Below, one piece after another: positions 26,758 to 35,482 of a stretch of 64,000 nt of DNA. A program made the translations under genes and the position numbers. This DNA is from Saprospiraceae bacterium. GTDB taxonomy: Bacteria > Bacteroidota > Bacteroidia > Chitinophagales > Saprospiraceae. The notes under the pieces are model-generated. The model was not told the origin of the DNA. It worked only from the letters and a program-made list of their open reading frames with translations, and searched no databases. Location: NCBI GenBank assembly GCA_019638455.1, contig JAHBTU010000005.1:62001-126000 (forward strand), given 5' to 3'. The number at the start of each line of letters is the position of its first letter. Positions within the stretch are counted from its first letter, which is position 1.

Positions 26758-29700
26758 TTGGGTTTTCGGAAAAATATAACGAGAAGAGCATCCCCTCGAT
26801 ACTCGGCCCCGCTCCCGCCAACAGGCAGGGGCACGCCGGGCAGGGGGGGATGTCGCAGAAAAGTCAAGCATGGCTCGCTGATTTTCATCGCCCTTATTTT
26901 TTGCCTTGCTCGGCCACAAGCCCAACCCGAAGGCATCGCGCTCCGGCACATCACTACCGATGATGGGCTGGCCCACAATCATGTCACCGGCATCGTCAAG
27001 GACACACAGGGCTTTATATGGGTCGGCACCATTGATGGCCTCACCCGATTCGATGGGAAACGCTGCGCCGTCTTTCGCCCGCGCGAAGGCGACGACCACT
27101 CGCTTCCGGGCAACTACATCACAGGGCTATCACTCGACACGTTTGGACGTATGTGGGTGGCTACCAACAAAGGGCTTTGCCTATGGGACTACGCCGCTCG
27201 CCATTTTGAACGCATCCCCTTGAACTACCCCGACAGCGACAGACCTCTCGCGCTCACGCCCTTTGTGTTCGACCAAGAAGGCTACGGGTGGGCTGGCGGC
27301 GACACGTTTTTGGTGCGATTGGATATTCGCAGTTTTCAGGTCAACCTCTACCCGCTTCCCTTAAAATATGGTTTTATCCACGAGGTTTTCGAAGATTCCA
27401 AAGGTCGAATGTGGGTAAAGGCAGGCGGCAACATCTTGCTCTACCATCGCCAGAGCGGCGCTTTTGAATATAAAATTGGCAGAGTCAACGACGACCTTAG
27501 CAAAAACGTGGTGGCAGGCCACATCAGAGAAGACGAGCACGGGCGCATCTGGTGCTCCTCGTGGGGGTGGGGTTTTTTTATTTACAATGAGAAGACTGGC
27601 GAATTCGACGACTACCCCGACGACACCGCAGTCGCGTCCGTTTTCTTTTTCGACCGCGACCCAAGAGCAGGCCCCATTATATGGTGTGGCGGTGGGCTTT
27701 ATGGTTTGGAATGGCGCACCCTGCTCAACGGCAAGTCAGTTCCATTCCCGCCGCGCCCACGCGAGCCTTTCTCGCACAACAACGCCCCTGCAAGTTATTT
27801 TTTTAAAGACCCCACCAACGGCATCGTGTGGATAGGCACAGAGAACGGCCTCGAAAAATACGACCCCAATGACCTGAAATTCACCCGCATCATGCTGCCC
27901 GATTCGTTTAGCATGGGTCAAATGGGTGGCTTCGCTGGCATCGCACAAGATGCCTCGCAACACGACCGCTACTTTGTCGGCTTTTGGGTGAAAGGGTTCT
28001 ATGAGTGGAATCGCAAAACAGGCGAATTCAGGCAAATAAAAAATGGCTTGGACAATCAGGAAATTTTTGAGGTCATTCAAGCCAAAAACGGGAAGGTCTG
28101 GCTGGCGGAAAGAAGTTGCGTGCAGGAATTCGACCCCACCACGAGACGCTTTCGCACGTTCAAGCCAGCGTTTCCAACGCCGGGTCTCAACCACAAAGTC
28201 TTGAAAGTATTGGAAGGCCGCGACGGGCGAATATGGTTTGGCTGCAATTACGAAGGCCTTTACTGGCTCGACCCCGCCTCTGGCAAATTTGAAAACGTGC
28301 CATTGGACGGCAAAAAACGCTACATCAGAGGGCTGGGGGAAGACCCCCAAGGTCGCATTTTGGTCGGCGACTCGTTTGGCTTCCTGCGATACGACCCGAA
28401 CACCCAACAACACGAGCACTTCGTCCTGAAAGACAGCTCATATGTCGCCTGTAACGATTTTGCATTCGACCGCAAGGGCCAATTCTGGATAGCCTCCAGC
28501 GACGGGCTGCTTCGCTTCGACGACCACAACCGCATCGCGTTTGCGCTCGGCACCCACAACGGTCTGCAAAACGACTTGATACGCGGTATCGAGATTGATT
28601 TGGAAGACCGTATGTGGCTGGCCACCGCCAACGGGCTGCACCGATACTACCCCACCACTGGCGCGGTCAACGTGTATCGCCGCCCGGACGGCGTTTTCAA
28701 CAACGACATCGCGGATGGTTATCAAATGTTGCCCAATGGCGAGCTGTTTTTCGGGTTCAACGATGCCTTCAACATCGCCAACACTTCACGCTTGCCCATG
28801 AACCCCTACCCGCCGCGAACGGCGTTGGTCGAGGTGTTGGTCTCGAACAGACCCTTTGCATGGCGCTTGGGCGAGCGCGTGGTGCTGCGGCCCGGCGACA
28901 ATGTGGTGACGTTCGACTTTGCCGCACTCAATTTCACCCAGCCCGAAAAAACAGTCTTGGTGTACAAACTCGAAGGCTTCAATCAAGATTGGGCCGAGAC
29001 GCAGCAAAACACCATCACCTACACCAACTTGGATGGTGGCAACTACACCCTGCTCGTCCGCGCCCGAAATGGCGACGGCATCTGGAGCCGCGAAACCGTG
29101 CGCGTCGAGTTGAAAGTAGTACCACCCTTCACCAAAACAGTCTGGTTCCGACTCATGCTGTTAGGTCTGGCAGCGGCTATCATCGCGGGCATCGCGTGGT
29201 ATCGCCAGCAGCAGCGCCTTCAATTGGAGGCCATCCGCCGTCGCATCGCCCGCGACCTGCACGACGACATGGGCAGCACCGTGAGCAGCATTCGGTTCTT
29301 TAGCGAGCTGGCACAAAACCAACTGACCAAACACCCAGCCGAAGCCCACAATATGCTCGCCCGCATCAATCAAAGCGCAGCCACCCTATCCGATTCTATC
29401 CAAGACATCGTGTGGGCCATCAGTGCCCGACACGACAATATAGAAGATTTGGCTGCCCGAATCCGAGCATTTGGGCTAAAAATCAGCGAGGCGCGCAACA
29501 TCCAATTCCTAGCAGACATACCCACTTCGTTCCCCGCTCTTGCCCTTCGCCCCGACACGCGCCGCAACATCTACCTTATTTTTAAAGAAGCCATGAACAA
29601 TGCGGCAAAGTACGCGGAGTGCAATCAAGTGGAAGTGAACCTGCGCTTGGAGCGTCGCAAATTGACGCTGGAAATAAAAGACAATGGCAAGGGATTCGAC

Positions 29701-29829
29701 CCCGCCAGCACCCACTATGGCAACGGCATCGCCAATATGCGCCAACGCGCTGCCGACATCAACGGGAGGCTCGACGTGCAGACCGCACCCGGGAAAGGAG
29801 TGCGAATATGGCTGGAGGTCAGTATTTGA
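26758..29829 (+). CDS. Two-component-propeller hybrid sensor histidine kinase (HisKA_3 type)
   Basis: About 1000 residues. A signal-like segment (L-I-F-I-A-L-I-F-C-L-A-R-P-Q-A-Q) precedes a series of two-component-regulator propeller repeats (for example G-L-A-H-N-H-V-T-G-I, G-F-I-W-V-G-T-I-D-G-L and R-M-W-L-A-T-A-N-G-L). A Y_Y_Y domain follows near 28900-29120, then one membrane helix (about 29150-29205). The kinase core has the phospho-accepting His in R-D-L-H-D-D-M-G-S (29251-29274) and an ATPase domain with N-N-A-A-K-Y and D-N-G-K-G-F. Such sensors usually signal polysaccharide or peptide breakdown products to a NarL-type regulator, which is not encoded nearby. The start is unsure: no in-frame ATG precedes the signal segment, and the coordinate given is a TTG. 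Confidence 0.8.
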   Translation: MGFRKNITRRASPRYSAPLPPTGRGTPGRGGCRRKVKHGSLIFIALIFCLARPQAQPEGIALRHITTDDGLAHNHVTGIVKDTQGFIWVGTIDGLTRFDGKRCAVFRPREGDDHSLPGNYITGLSLDTFGRMWVATNKGLCLWDYAARHFERIPLNYPDSDRPLALTPFVFDQEGYGWAGGDTFLVRLDIRSFQVNLYPLPLKYGFIHEVFEDSKGRMWVKAGGNILLYHRQSGAFEYKIGRVNDDLSKNVVAGHIREDEHGRIWCSSWGWGFFIYNEKTGEFDDYPDDTAVASVFFFDRDPRAGPIIWCGGGLYGLEWRTLLNGKSVPFPPRPREPFSHNNAPASYFFKDPTNGIVWIGTENGLEKYDPNDLKFTRIMLPDSFSMGQMGGFAGIAQDASQHDRYFVGFWVKGFYEWNRKTGEFRQIKNGLDNQEIFEVIQAKNGKVWLAERSCVQEFDPTTRRFRTFKPAFPTPGLNHKVLKVLEGRDGRIWFGCNYEGLYWLDPASGKFENVPLDGKKRYIRGLGEDPQGRILVGDSFGFLRYDPNTQQHEHFVLKDSSYVACNDFAFDRKGQFWIASSDGLLRFDDHNRIAFALGTHNGLQNDLIRGIEIDLEDRMWLATANGLHRYYPTTGAVNVYRRPDGVFNNDIADGYQMLPNGELFFGFNDAFNIANTSRLPMNPYPPRTALVEVLVSNRPFAWRLGERVVLRPGDNVVTFDFAALNFTQPEKTVLVYKLEGFNQDWAETQQNTITYTNLDGGNYTLLVRARNGDGIWSRETVRVELKVVPPFTKTVWFRLMLLGLAAAIIAGIAWYRQQQRLQLEAIRRRIARDLHDDMGSTVSSIRFFSELAQNQLTKHPAEAHNMLARINQSAATLSDSIQDIVWAISARHDNIEDLAARIRAFGLKISEARNIQFLADIPTSFPALALRPDTRRNIYLIFKEAMNNAAKYAECNQVEVNLRLERRKLTLEIKDNGKGFDPASTHYGNGIANMRQRAADINGRLDVQTAPGKGVRIWLEVSI
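26789..26850. repeat. GC-rich imperfect hairpin overlapping the sensor-kinase 5' region
   Basis: CATCCCC near 26789 pairs with GGGGATG near 26850, with inner GCCCC/GGGGC pairing and a CTCCCGCCA segment also found in the 40-bp palindrome at 30891-30930. Probably a dispersed REP-like sequence rather than coding DNA. Confidence 0.4.
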
Positions 29830-29928
29830 AAAAGCATTGATTCGAACACCTCCCGTCGCATTTTTCGAGTCACCCCATTGAACATTTTCTCGCCAAAAGC
29901 ATTAAAACCACCTATCAAATACTGAAAA

Positions 29929-30804
29929 ATGCAGCGCAAAGATTTTCTCAAAACTGGGCTTTTCGGTGTAGGCATTTTCGCCGCGTCGAAAGCAGTGGGC
30001 AACCTCGCCCAGAACGGCATTGACGAACTCAAGCCGCTCGACATACTTGGTTTCAATCACCTTCCAAATACGGAGTCAAACATCATGGCAAACACAGTTT
30101 TGCACAAAGCTGGCACACGCGGCCATGCCAACCATGGATGGCTTGATAGCCACCATACTTTTTCTTTTGCCAACTATTACAACCCCGAACGGATGCACTT
30201 CGGCGTGCTCCGTGTGCTCAACGACGACATCGTGGCACCCGGACGCGGCTTCGGCACCCACCCGCACGACAACATGGAAATCATCTCCATCCCGCTCTCC
30301 GGCGACCTCGAACACAAGGATTCGATGAGCAACACGGCTGTGATTCGGCAAGGCGATATTCAGGTGATGAGCGCAGGCACAGGCATCCAACACTCGGAAT
30401 TCAACAAAAACAAGGACAAGGATGTGCGCTTCCTGCAAATCTGGCTTTTCCCAAACAAACGCGCCGTGACACCGCGCTACGACCAGATTTCGCTCGACAC
30501 CGCGAAATTGAAAAACCAGCTCCTGCAAATCCTCTCGCCCAATGCCGACGACGACGGCGTGTGGATTCATCAGGATGCGTGGTTCCATCTCGGCCATTTG
30601 GATAAAGACACCAAAGTGTATTATGCGCTCAAAAACAAAGAGAAAAACGGCGTGTATGCTTTCGTCATCGAAGGCGATGTGACCATCAATGGCCAGGCGC
30701 TCAACCGCCGCGACGGCCTTGGCATCTGGAACGTGGACAAACTCGACATCAGCGCAGACTCGAATGCCCAATTGCTGCTGATGGAAGTGCCGATGACGCT
30801 GTGA
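29929..30804 (+). CDS. Pirin-family bicupin with N-terminal signal-like segment
   Basis: 291 residues. The pirin metal site is present: H-P-H-D-N-M-E-I (residue about 110) and G-I-Q-H-S-E (about 153) supply the three His and one Glu of the YhhW/quercetinase type. The conserved G-W-L-D-S-H-H-T-F-S-F precedes it. An unusual N-terminal extension of about 50 residues begins M-Q-R-K-D-F-L-K-T-G-L-F-G-V-G-I-F-A-A-S, resembling the start of exported Bacteroidota proteins, though without the twin Arg. A second ATG at about 30085 (M-A-N-T-V-L-H-K) would give a normal cytosolic pirin. Confidence 0.85.
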   Translation: MQRKDFLKTGLFGVGIFAASKAVGNLAQNGIDELKPLDILGFNHLPNTESNIMANTVLHKAGTRGHANHGWLDSHHTFSFANYYNPERMHFGVLRVLNDDIVAPGRGFGTHPHDNMEIISIPLSGDLEHKDSMSNTAVIRQGDIQVMSAGTGIQHSEFNKNKDKDVRFLQIWLFPNKRAVTPRYDQISLDTAKLKNQLLQILSPNADDDGVWIHQDAWFHLGHLDKDTKVYYALKNKEKNGVYAFVIEGDVTINGQALNRRDGLGIWNVDKLDISADSNAQLLLMEVPMTL

Positions 30805-30831
30805 AGAATAACTTTTTTGCTTTTTGAATTG

Positions 30832-30869
30832 AAAAATCCCGTCGCACAACGGTTGCGGCGGGATTTTTT
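30832..30869 (+). terminator. Intrinsic terminator after the pirin gene
   Basis: AAATCCCG(T)CGCA pairs with TGCG(G)CGGGATTT across a short loop, followed by TTTTTT at 30864-30869; 28 bases after the pirin stop. Confidence 0.7.
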
Positions 30870-30890
30870 GCTTTTTGGTAAAGACTTAGC

Positions 30891-30930
30891 GTCTCGACCC
30901 CTCCCGCCAGCTGGCGGGAGGGGTCGAGAC
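30891..30930. repeat. Perfect 40-bp palindrome
   Basis: A 20-bp arm (GTCTCGACCCCTCCCGCCAG) is followed immediately by its exact complement with no loop. It lies between the pirin terminator and the 3' end of the convergent RND gene. Confidence 0.85.
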
Positions 30931-30985
30931 AAGCGGCCAAGTTTTTACGTTTTTTGCAACAATCTCGGTCAAATCCGCCAAAGCC

Positions 30986-33900
30986 TCACTCCTCCAGTTC
31001 CACCTTCTCCTTTTTGTCCAAACCCAGCTTTTCCAACCCTCGGTCGAATAGCCAATACACCACCGGCACCACGATGAGGGAGAGGAACATCGAGGAGTTC
31101 AGCCCGCCAATGATGGCCCAAGCCAGACCGTTTTTCCAGTCGGCACCCGCGCCCTGCGCCAGCGCGATGGGCAAAAGACCAATGACCATCGCGATATTGG
31201 TCATCAGAACGGGCCGGAAGCGCAGTTTGGTGGCTTGCAGCAATGCCTCGCGCAAGGGCGTGCCGCGCTCGCGCAATTGATTGGCAAAATCAACCACCAG
31301 AATAGCGTTTTTCCCTACCAGGCCAACCAGCATGAGCAAGCCAAGTCCCGTGAAAACGGTGAGGTTTTCCCGCGCCAGCGCCAGTGCCAGAAACGCCCCA
31401 ATGACCGAAAGAGGGATGGACACCAATACCACAAGCGGGTACACCCAGTTGTCGTAGAGTGCCACCATGATAAGGTAAACCAGCACCAATGAAGTCCACA
31501 AAGCGAAGCCGAGGGTGCCGACCCCTTGCTCTTGGCGCTTGAGGTCGCCACCATATTTGATTTGTGTGCTGGGAGGCAACGGCATGGTATCGAGCCGGGC
31601 CTTTATGTCGCGGCCGACAGAGCCATTGGGTCGGCCAATCACTTGCGCCGTCAGCATGACCGACGCGGTACGGTCGCGGCGTTCCAAGCGGGTGGGTGCA
31701 GTGCTCTGACGCACATCGGCAAATTGTTTGAGATATACAGTGGTGCCCAATGGGTTCACGAAGGAAAGGTTGCGGATGTCGTCGGCGCTTCGGCGGTCGA
31801 ATGCGTCCAATGCGACCCGAATGGGATACTCATAATCGCCATCCCTGAATTTTGCGTCGGTATTGCCGCTAAAAGCCGTTTGCAGCGTCAGCCCCACCTG
31901 CGCCATAGCTAATCCATAGTCTGCCATGCGTTGGCGGTTCACCTCCACACTCACCTCCGGGTTGCCGCCTTCGACGGTAGGGGTGATTTCGACACAGCCG
32001 GGCACAAGCGCCATTTCCCGTTCCACCCGCTCGGAAAGGACAAGCAAGCTATCCAAATCAGGCCCGTTCAGTTTGACTTCGATGGGCGAAAACGACAAGC
32101 CGAGGATGTCCACCGGAGAGGCTCGAATGGTGGCCCCAACAATAATTTCCTCCAATTTGATTTTTGTTTTTCGCGCATACACCAATGTGGACACGTCGCG
32201 CTGTTTGCCATAAGGAGTGAGATATACTTGGATTTCCGCGAGATAGGGGGCGCTTACGCCGAAGGATTTGTTGTTTGCGCCCACGGTGGCAAAAGTGCGC
32301 ACGACATCGGGCTGCTGCCGGAGCCATTCTTCCACTTTTTTGACGACGACGTTGGTCTGCGCGAGCGAGGCATCCTTAGGCAGTTCGATGTCGAGCAAAA
32401 ACTCACCGCGCTCCCCGGTGTCAAAAAAGGCATTTCCGATGAACCCTTCCGTCAGCAACAAGAACGAGCCGAAAAACAAACTCGTGGCAGTGAGCAGCGT
32501 CAGTGTCTTGGTTTTCCAGCTGCGCAAGGCCCAGCCCAACGCTCCCACAAAGAGAGCAGTGAGCCATTCGATAAATTTTTCAAAACGCAACACGGCTTGC
32601 CCCGCGAGATTTTTCCCCTTAAAGCGGTGCACTTTGGCAAAACGCGAAGTCAGCCACGGCACCAAGGTGAAAGAGACGAACAGGGACATCAAGGTGCTGG
32701 TCAGTACTGTCATGCAAAATTGTCGCAGCAAATTCGGCACAAGACCCACCTGAAAAATAATGGGCAAAAAAATCACCACATCCACAAGGGTGATGCTGAT
32801 AGCAGTGAAGCCGATTTCCATGCGTCCGTCATAAGATGCCTGCACCCGGTTTTTGCCCATCTCAAGATGTCGGTAGATGTTTTCAATCACCACAATCGCG
32901 TCGTCCACGAGAATACCGATAGCCAGCGACAGGCCGAGCAGCGAAAGCAGATTGAGCGAATACCCGAACAATTTCATCATCACGAACGTGCTGACGATGG
33001 ATGTCGGGATAGATACCAGCACGATGAGCGCGTTGCGCAGGCTGTGAAGGAACAGCAACATCACCAATGCCACTAGCAACACAGCGATGAACAAATCATG
33101 GATGACCGCATCCGTGGCAGCCTTGGTGAAGGTGCTGGTGTTGGCCACCACCTGAAATCGCAACCCCTGCGAGGCGTATATCTGCTCCAGCGTCTTGAGT
33201 TTCGCCAGTACCAGATTCGACATTTCCACCGCGTTGGCATCGCCTTGCTTGCGAATGACGAGGCCCACAGCAGGCTGTCCGTCGGTGCGGCAAATCACGT
33301 CGGGGTCGCGTGCGCCGTCCTGAATCTCTGCGATGTCCTTCAAAAAAATAGAGGCACCAAACCGGCTCCTCCCCACCACAAGATTCCGAATGTCGTCGAG
33401 CGTGAGGAATTTGCCAGCCAATCGGATGCGCAGCTGGCTATCCGAGCCAGTCACCTTGCCCGTGGGAAAGTCGAGATTGGCCGCCTGAACGGCTTGGGCC
33501 ACCTGTAAGAGCGACAGCCCATATTGCTCAAGGCGTTGCGAAGAGATGTTGATTTTGATTTCGCGCTCCTCGCCGCCCAATATGCTCACTTGCGCCACAC
33601 CCCTAATTTGCGCGATTTCCGACACCACGCGATTTTTCACCAAATCGTAGAACGCCGTGCCGGAAAGATTGCCAGCCACCGCCAAGCGCAACACTGGCAA
33701 CTCGTCAATAGCGAACTTATTGACAAACGGGTTGCGCACTTCTTTGGGGAAACTGGATTGTATCTGATTGATTTTTCGCTGAATTTCCTGCACCGCCTTG
33801 TCCACGTCCACCGTCTGCGCCAGTTCGAGCGTGACGAATGAGGAGTTTTCCTGCGAGCTGACTTGAATTTGCTCAATGCCCTCCAACGACGAAACGGCAT

Positions 33901-34105
33901 CCTCGATAGGCTTGCTCACCGCATTCTCTACCTCGCTCGGAGAAGCACCCGGATAAATGGTAATTACCGTCACCACCGGTGGGCTGAATTTTGGCACCAT
34001 CTCAATGGGCAAGCTGAAATAGCTGGCCACGCCCATAAACGTCAGCACGGCGAACACGACAATAATGAGGGAGGGGCGGCGAATGGAGAGTGCGGTGATA
34101 TTCAC
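30986..34105 (-). CDS. RND-family efflux permease (AcrB/HAE1 type)
   Basis: 1039 residues from GTG 34105 (V-N-I-T-A-L-S-I-R-R-P-S-L-I-I-V-V-F), the usual N-terminus of RND pumps; the frame is open further upstream but without a likely start. The first helix is followed by F-S-P-P-V-V-T-V-I-T-I-Y-P-G-A-S-P-S-E-V-E. The proton-relay aspartates are seen in G-I-L-V-D-D-A-I-V-V-I-E-N. Two six-helix halves and two large periplasmic loops fit a full-length trimeric inner-membrane pump. No adaptor or TolC gene is adjacent, unlike typical tripartite operons, so partners must come from elsewhere. Confidence 0.88.
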   Translation of the reverse strand: MNITALSIRRPSLIIVVFAVLTFMGVASYFSLPIEMVPKFSPPVVTVITIYPGASPSEVENAVSKPIEDAVSSLEGIEQIQVSSQENSSFVTLELAQTVDVDKAVQEIQRKINQIQSSFPKEVRNPFVNKFAIDELPVLRLAVAGNLSGTAFYDLVKNRVVSEIAQIRGVAQVSILGGEEREIKINISSQRLEQYGLSLLQVAQAVQAANLDFPTGKVTGSDSQLRIRLAGKFLTLDDIRNLVVGRSRFGASIFLKDIAEIQDGARDPDVICRTDGQPAVGLVIRKQGDANAVEMSNLVLAKLKTLEQIYASQGLRFQVVANTSTFTKAATDAVIHDLFIAVLLVALVMLLFLHSLRNALIVLVSIPTSIVSTFVMMKLFGYSLNLLSLLGLSLAIGILVDDAIVVIENIYRHLEMGKNRVQASYDGRMEIGFTAISITLVDVVIFLPIIFQVGLVPNLLRQFCMTVLTSTLMSLFVSFTLVPWLTSRFAKVHRFKGKNLAGQAVLRFEKFIEWLTALFVGALGWALRSWKTKTLTLLTATSLFFGSFLLLTEGFIGNAFFDTGERGEFLLDIELPKDASLAQTNVVVKKVEEWLRQQPDVVRTFATVGANNKSFGVSAPYLAEIQVYLTPYGKQRDVSTLVYARKTKIKLEEIIVGATIRASPVDILGLSFSPIEVKLNGPDLDSLLVLSERVEREMALVPGCVEITPTVEGGNPEVSVEVNRQRMADYGLAMAQVGLTLQTAFSGNTDAKFRDGDYEYPIRVALDAFDRRSADDIRNLSFVNPLGTTVYLKQFADVRQSTAPTRLERRDRTASVMLTAQVIGRPNGSVGRDIKARLDTMPLPPSTQIKYGGDLKRQEQGVGTLGFALWTSLVLVYLIMVALYDNWVYPLVVLVSIPLSVIGAFLALALARENLTVFTGLGLLMLVGLVGKNAILVVDFANQLRERGTPLREALLQATKLRFRPVLMTNIAMVIGLLPIALAQGAGADWKNGLAWAIIGGLNSSMFLSLIVVPVVYWLFDRGLEKLGLDKKEKVELEE

Positions 34106-34168
34106 GGTGGATGGAGGAGCAGAAGCAGCGCATTGTGGGGGCCGCTCGGCTCCGCTTGTTTTTTTGTG

Positions 34169-34176
34169 CAAAGGTA
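34169..34176 (-). promoter_or_regulatory. Candidate -7 element for the RND pump gene
   Basis: TACCTTTG on the minus strand, 64 bases before the GTG start. No TTTG at the -33 distance. Confidence 0.3.
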
Positions 34177-34230
34177 TAAGGTGGTGAAAAAGTATTGAGG
34201 AATACTTTTCCCCTGTCTTGCCCCGCTTTC

Positions 34231-35262
34231 CTATTCGTCGCAGCGCAGCAGGAAACCTACTCTTGGATACCATTGACCCTCTCGATAATAGAATTTGTAT
34301 CGAGGTGCCACAGCCACCAAGCGCGTGTAGAGCAGCCCGTCCTCATCGTGCCAGAAAAATTCTTGAATCATCTGCAAATCAATGATTTGTTCGGGCATCA
34401 ACTCGGTGTGAAACACTTCCACATGCTCCAGATAGGTCTCCGGGTCGAATGTGCTGACCGAGTCCATGCAAGAGAACAGGCAGGCCCGCTGGTCGGGGGG
34501 CAGCGGCGCTTCGTCCAGCAGCCCGCCATAGAGCAGCACCGAAGTGTCGGCCATGATGCGGTAGAAAAAACGCTCCATGATAGGCATATCCGCATCGTCT
34601 TTCAGCACTTGAAAATCGCTGATGCGCGGACTGCTGACATTGGTCACATATCGCGCCGCCCATGTCACCTCGGCATTGGCAATAAGTGTGTCGGGGCGAA
34701 AATCTTCCGTTTCGGGCACTTTGAGCCAAAAACGAGGCACCTCGTTGCGAGCCACAGGCGCTATGGCCAACGTGTGTACATGGAATCGCGCCGCCTCGTC
34801 GTTGTAGGTGAGCAATTGGCGCACCTTCACGAACCGCGCATCTTGCGGAGAAGAGCGCATATCCCAAGCAATCTGCACCTTCTCTTCGTAAGTGGAAGGG
34901 TCGAACCGGACGATGGTGTCCGGGCCGCTTAGCATCTGCATCAGCTCTTCCGAATCTATGGGGCGCGTCAGTTCGGCATTGGCAAACACATCCCACTCTT
35001 CGTTTTCGGCGATTTCCCACAAAATGGCGCTCAGCGAGTGATTCACATAGTTGTGTAGCGAAGACTCGTACTCGGAGGTTATCTTGAGCACGGCTATCGA
35101 AGCCGACCGGTCCTCGTGAGTAGCAAACGCCAGAGGGTCGGCAGGCAGGATGATTTCAAATTCCGCCGCCCAATTCACCGAAGGGTCTTCGAGAATGTGC
35201 TCCAATTGAGCAAAGAGGCGACAATGCAACAACAGTAAGGCAGGTAGGATAAATCTTTTCAT
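34231..35262 (-). CDS. Secreted protein, weakly GldN/PorN-like
   Basis: 343 residues from ATG 35262, with a signal peptide (M-K-R-F-I-L-P-A-L-L-L-L-H-C-R-L-F-A-Q). The pattern L-T-Y-N-D-E-A, then L-A-I-A-P-V-A, then F-W-L-K-V-P-E, and a later F-F-Y-R-I-M-A-D-T-S resembles the order of motifs in GldN/PorN, a periplasmic component of T9SS. A second similar block (W-H-D-E-D-G-L-L-Y-T-R-L-V-A-V-A-P-R) follows near the end, suggesting an internal duplication. No gldKLM genes are adjacent, so this is at most a divergent paralogue; the family call is tentative. Confidence 0.4.
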   Translation of the reverse strand: MKRFILPALLLLHCRLFAQLEHILEDPSVNWAAEFEIILPADPLAFATHEDRSASIAVLKITSEYESSLHNYVNHSLSAILWEIAENEEWDVFANAELTRPIDSEELMQMLSGPDTIVRFDPSTYEEKVQIAWDMRSSPQDARFVKVRQLLTYNDEAARFHVHTLAIAPVARNEVPRFWLKVPETEDFRPDTLIANAEVTWAARYVTNVSSPRISDFQVLKDDADMPIMERFFYRIMADTSVLLYGGLLDEAPLPPDQRACLFSCMDSVSTFDPETYLEHVEVFHTELMPEQIIDLQMIQEFFWHDEDGLLYTRLVAVAPRYKFYYREGQWYPRVGFLLRCDE

Positions 35263-35482
35263 GGCTCCAAAAACGGTTTTTGCAAAAAACCATTTTGTTG
35301 CGCGCACAAAGTCCTTCTGAAAATCTATGGGACATTCGGATATTCAAACTGAGGATGTCTCACAAGTGATGTTTGTTTGACAGGATTGACAAGATTCGCG
35401 CCCTTTTTCGGGTAAAAAAACCTGTAAATCTTGTTAATCTTGTCGAAATTTAAACTTTTGAGACGGCCACAGCGCATTCCCC

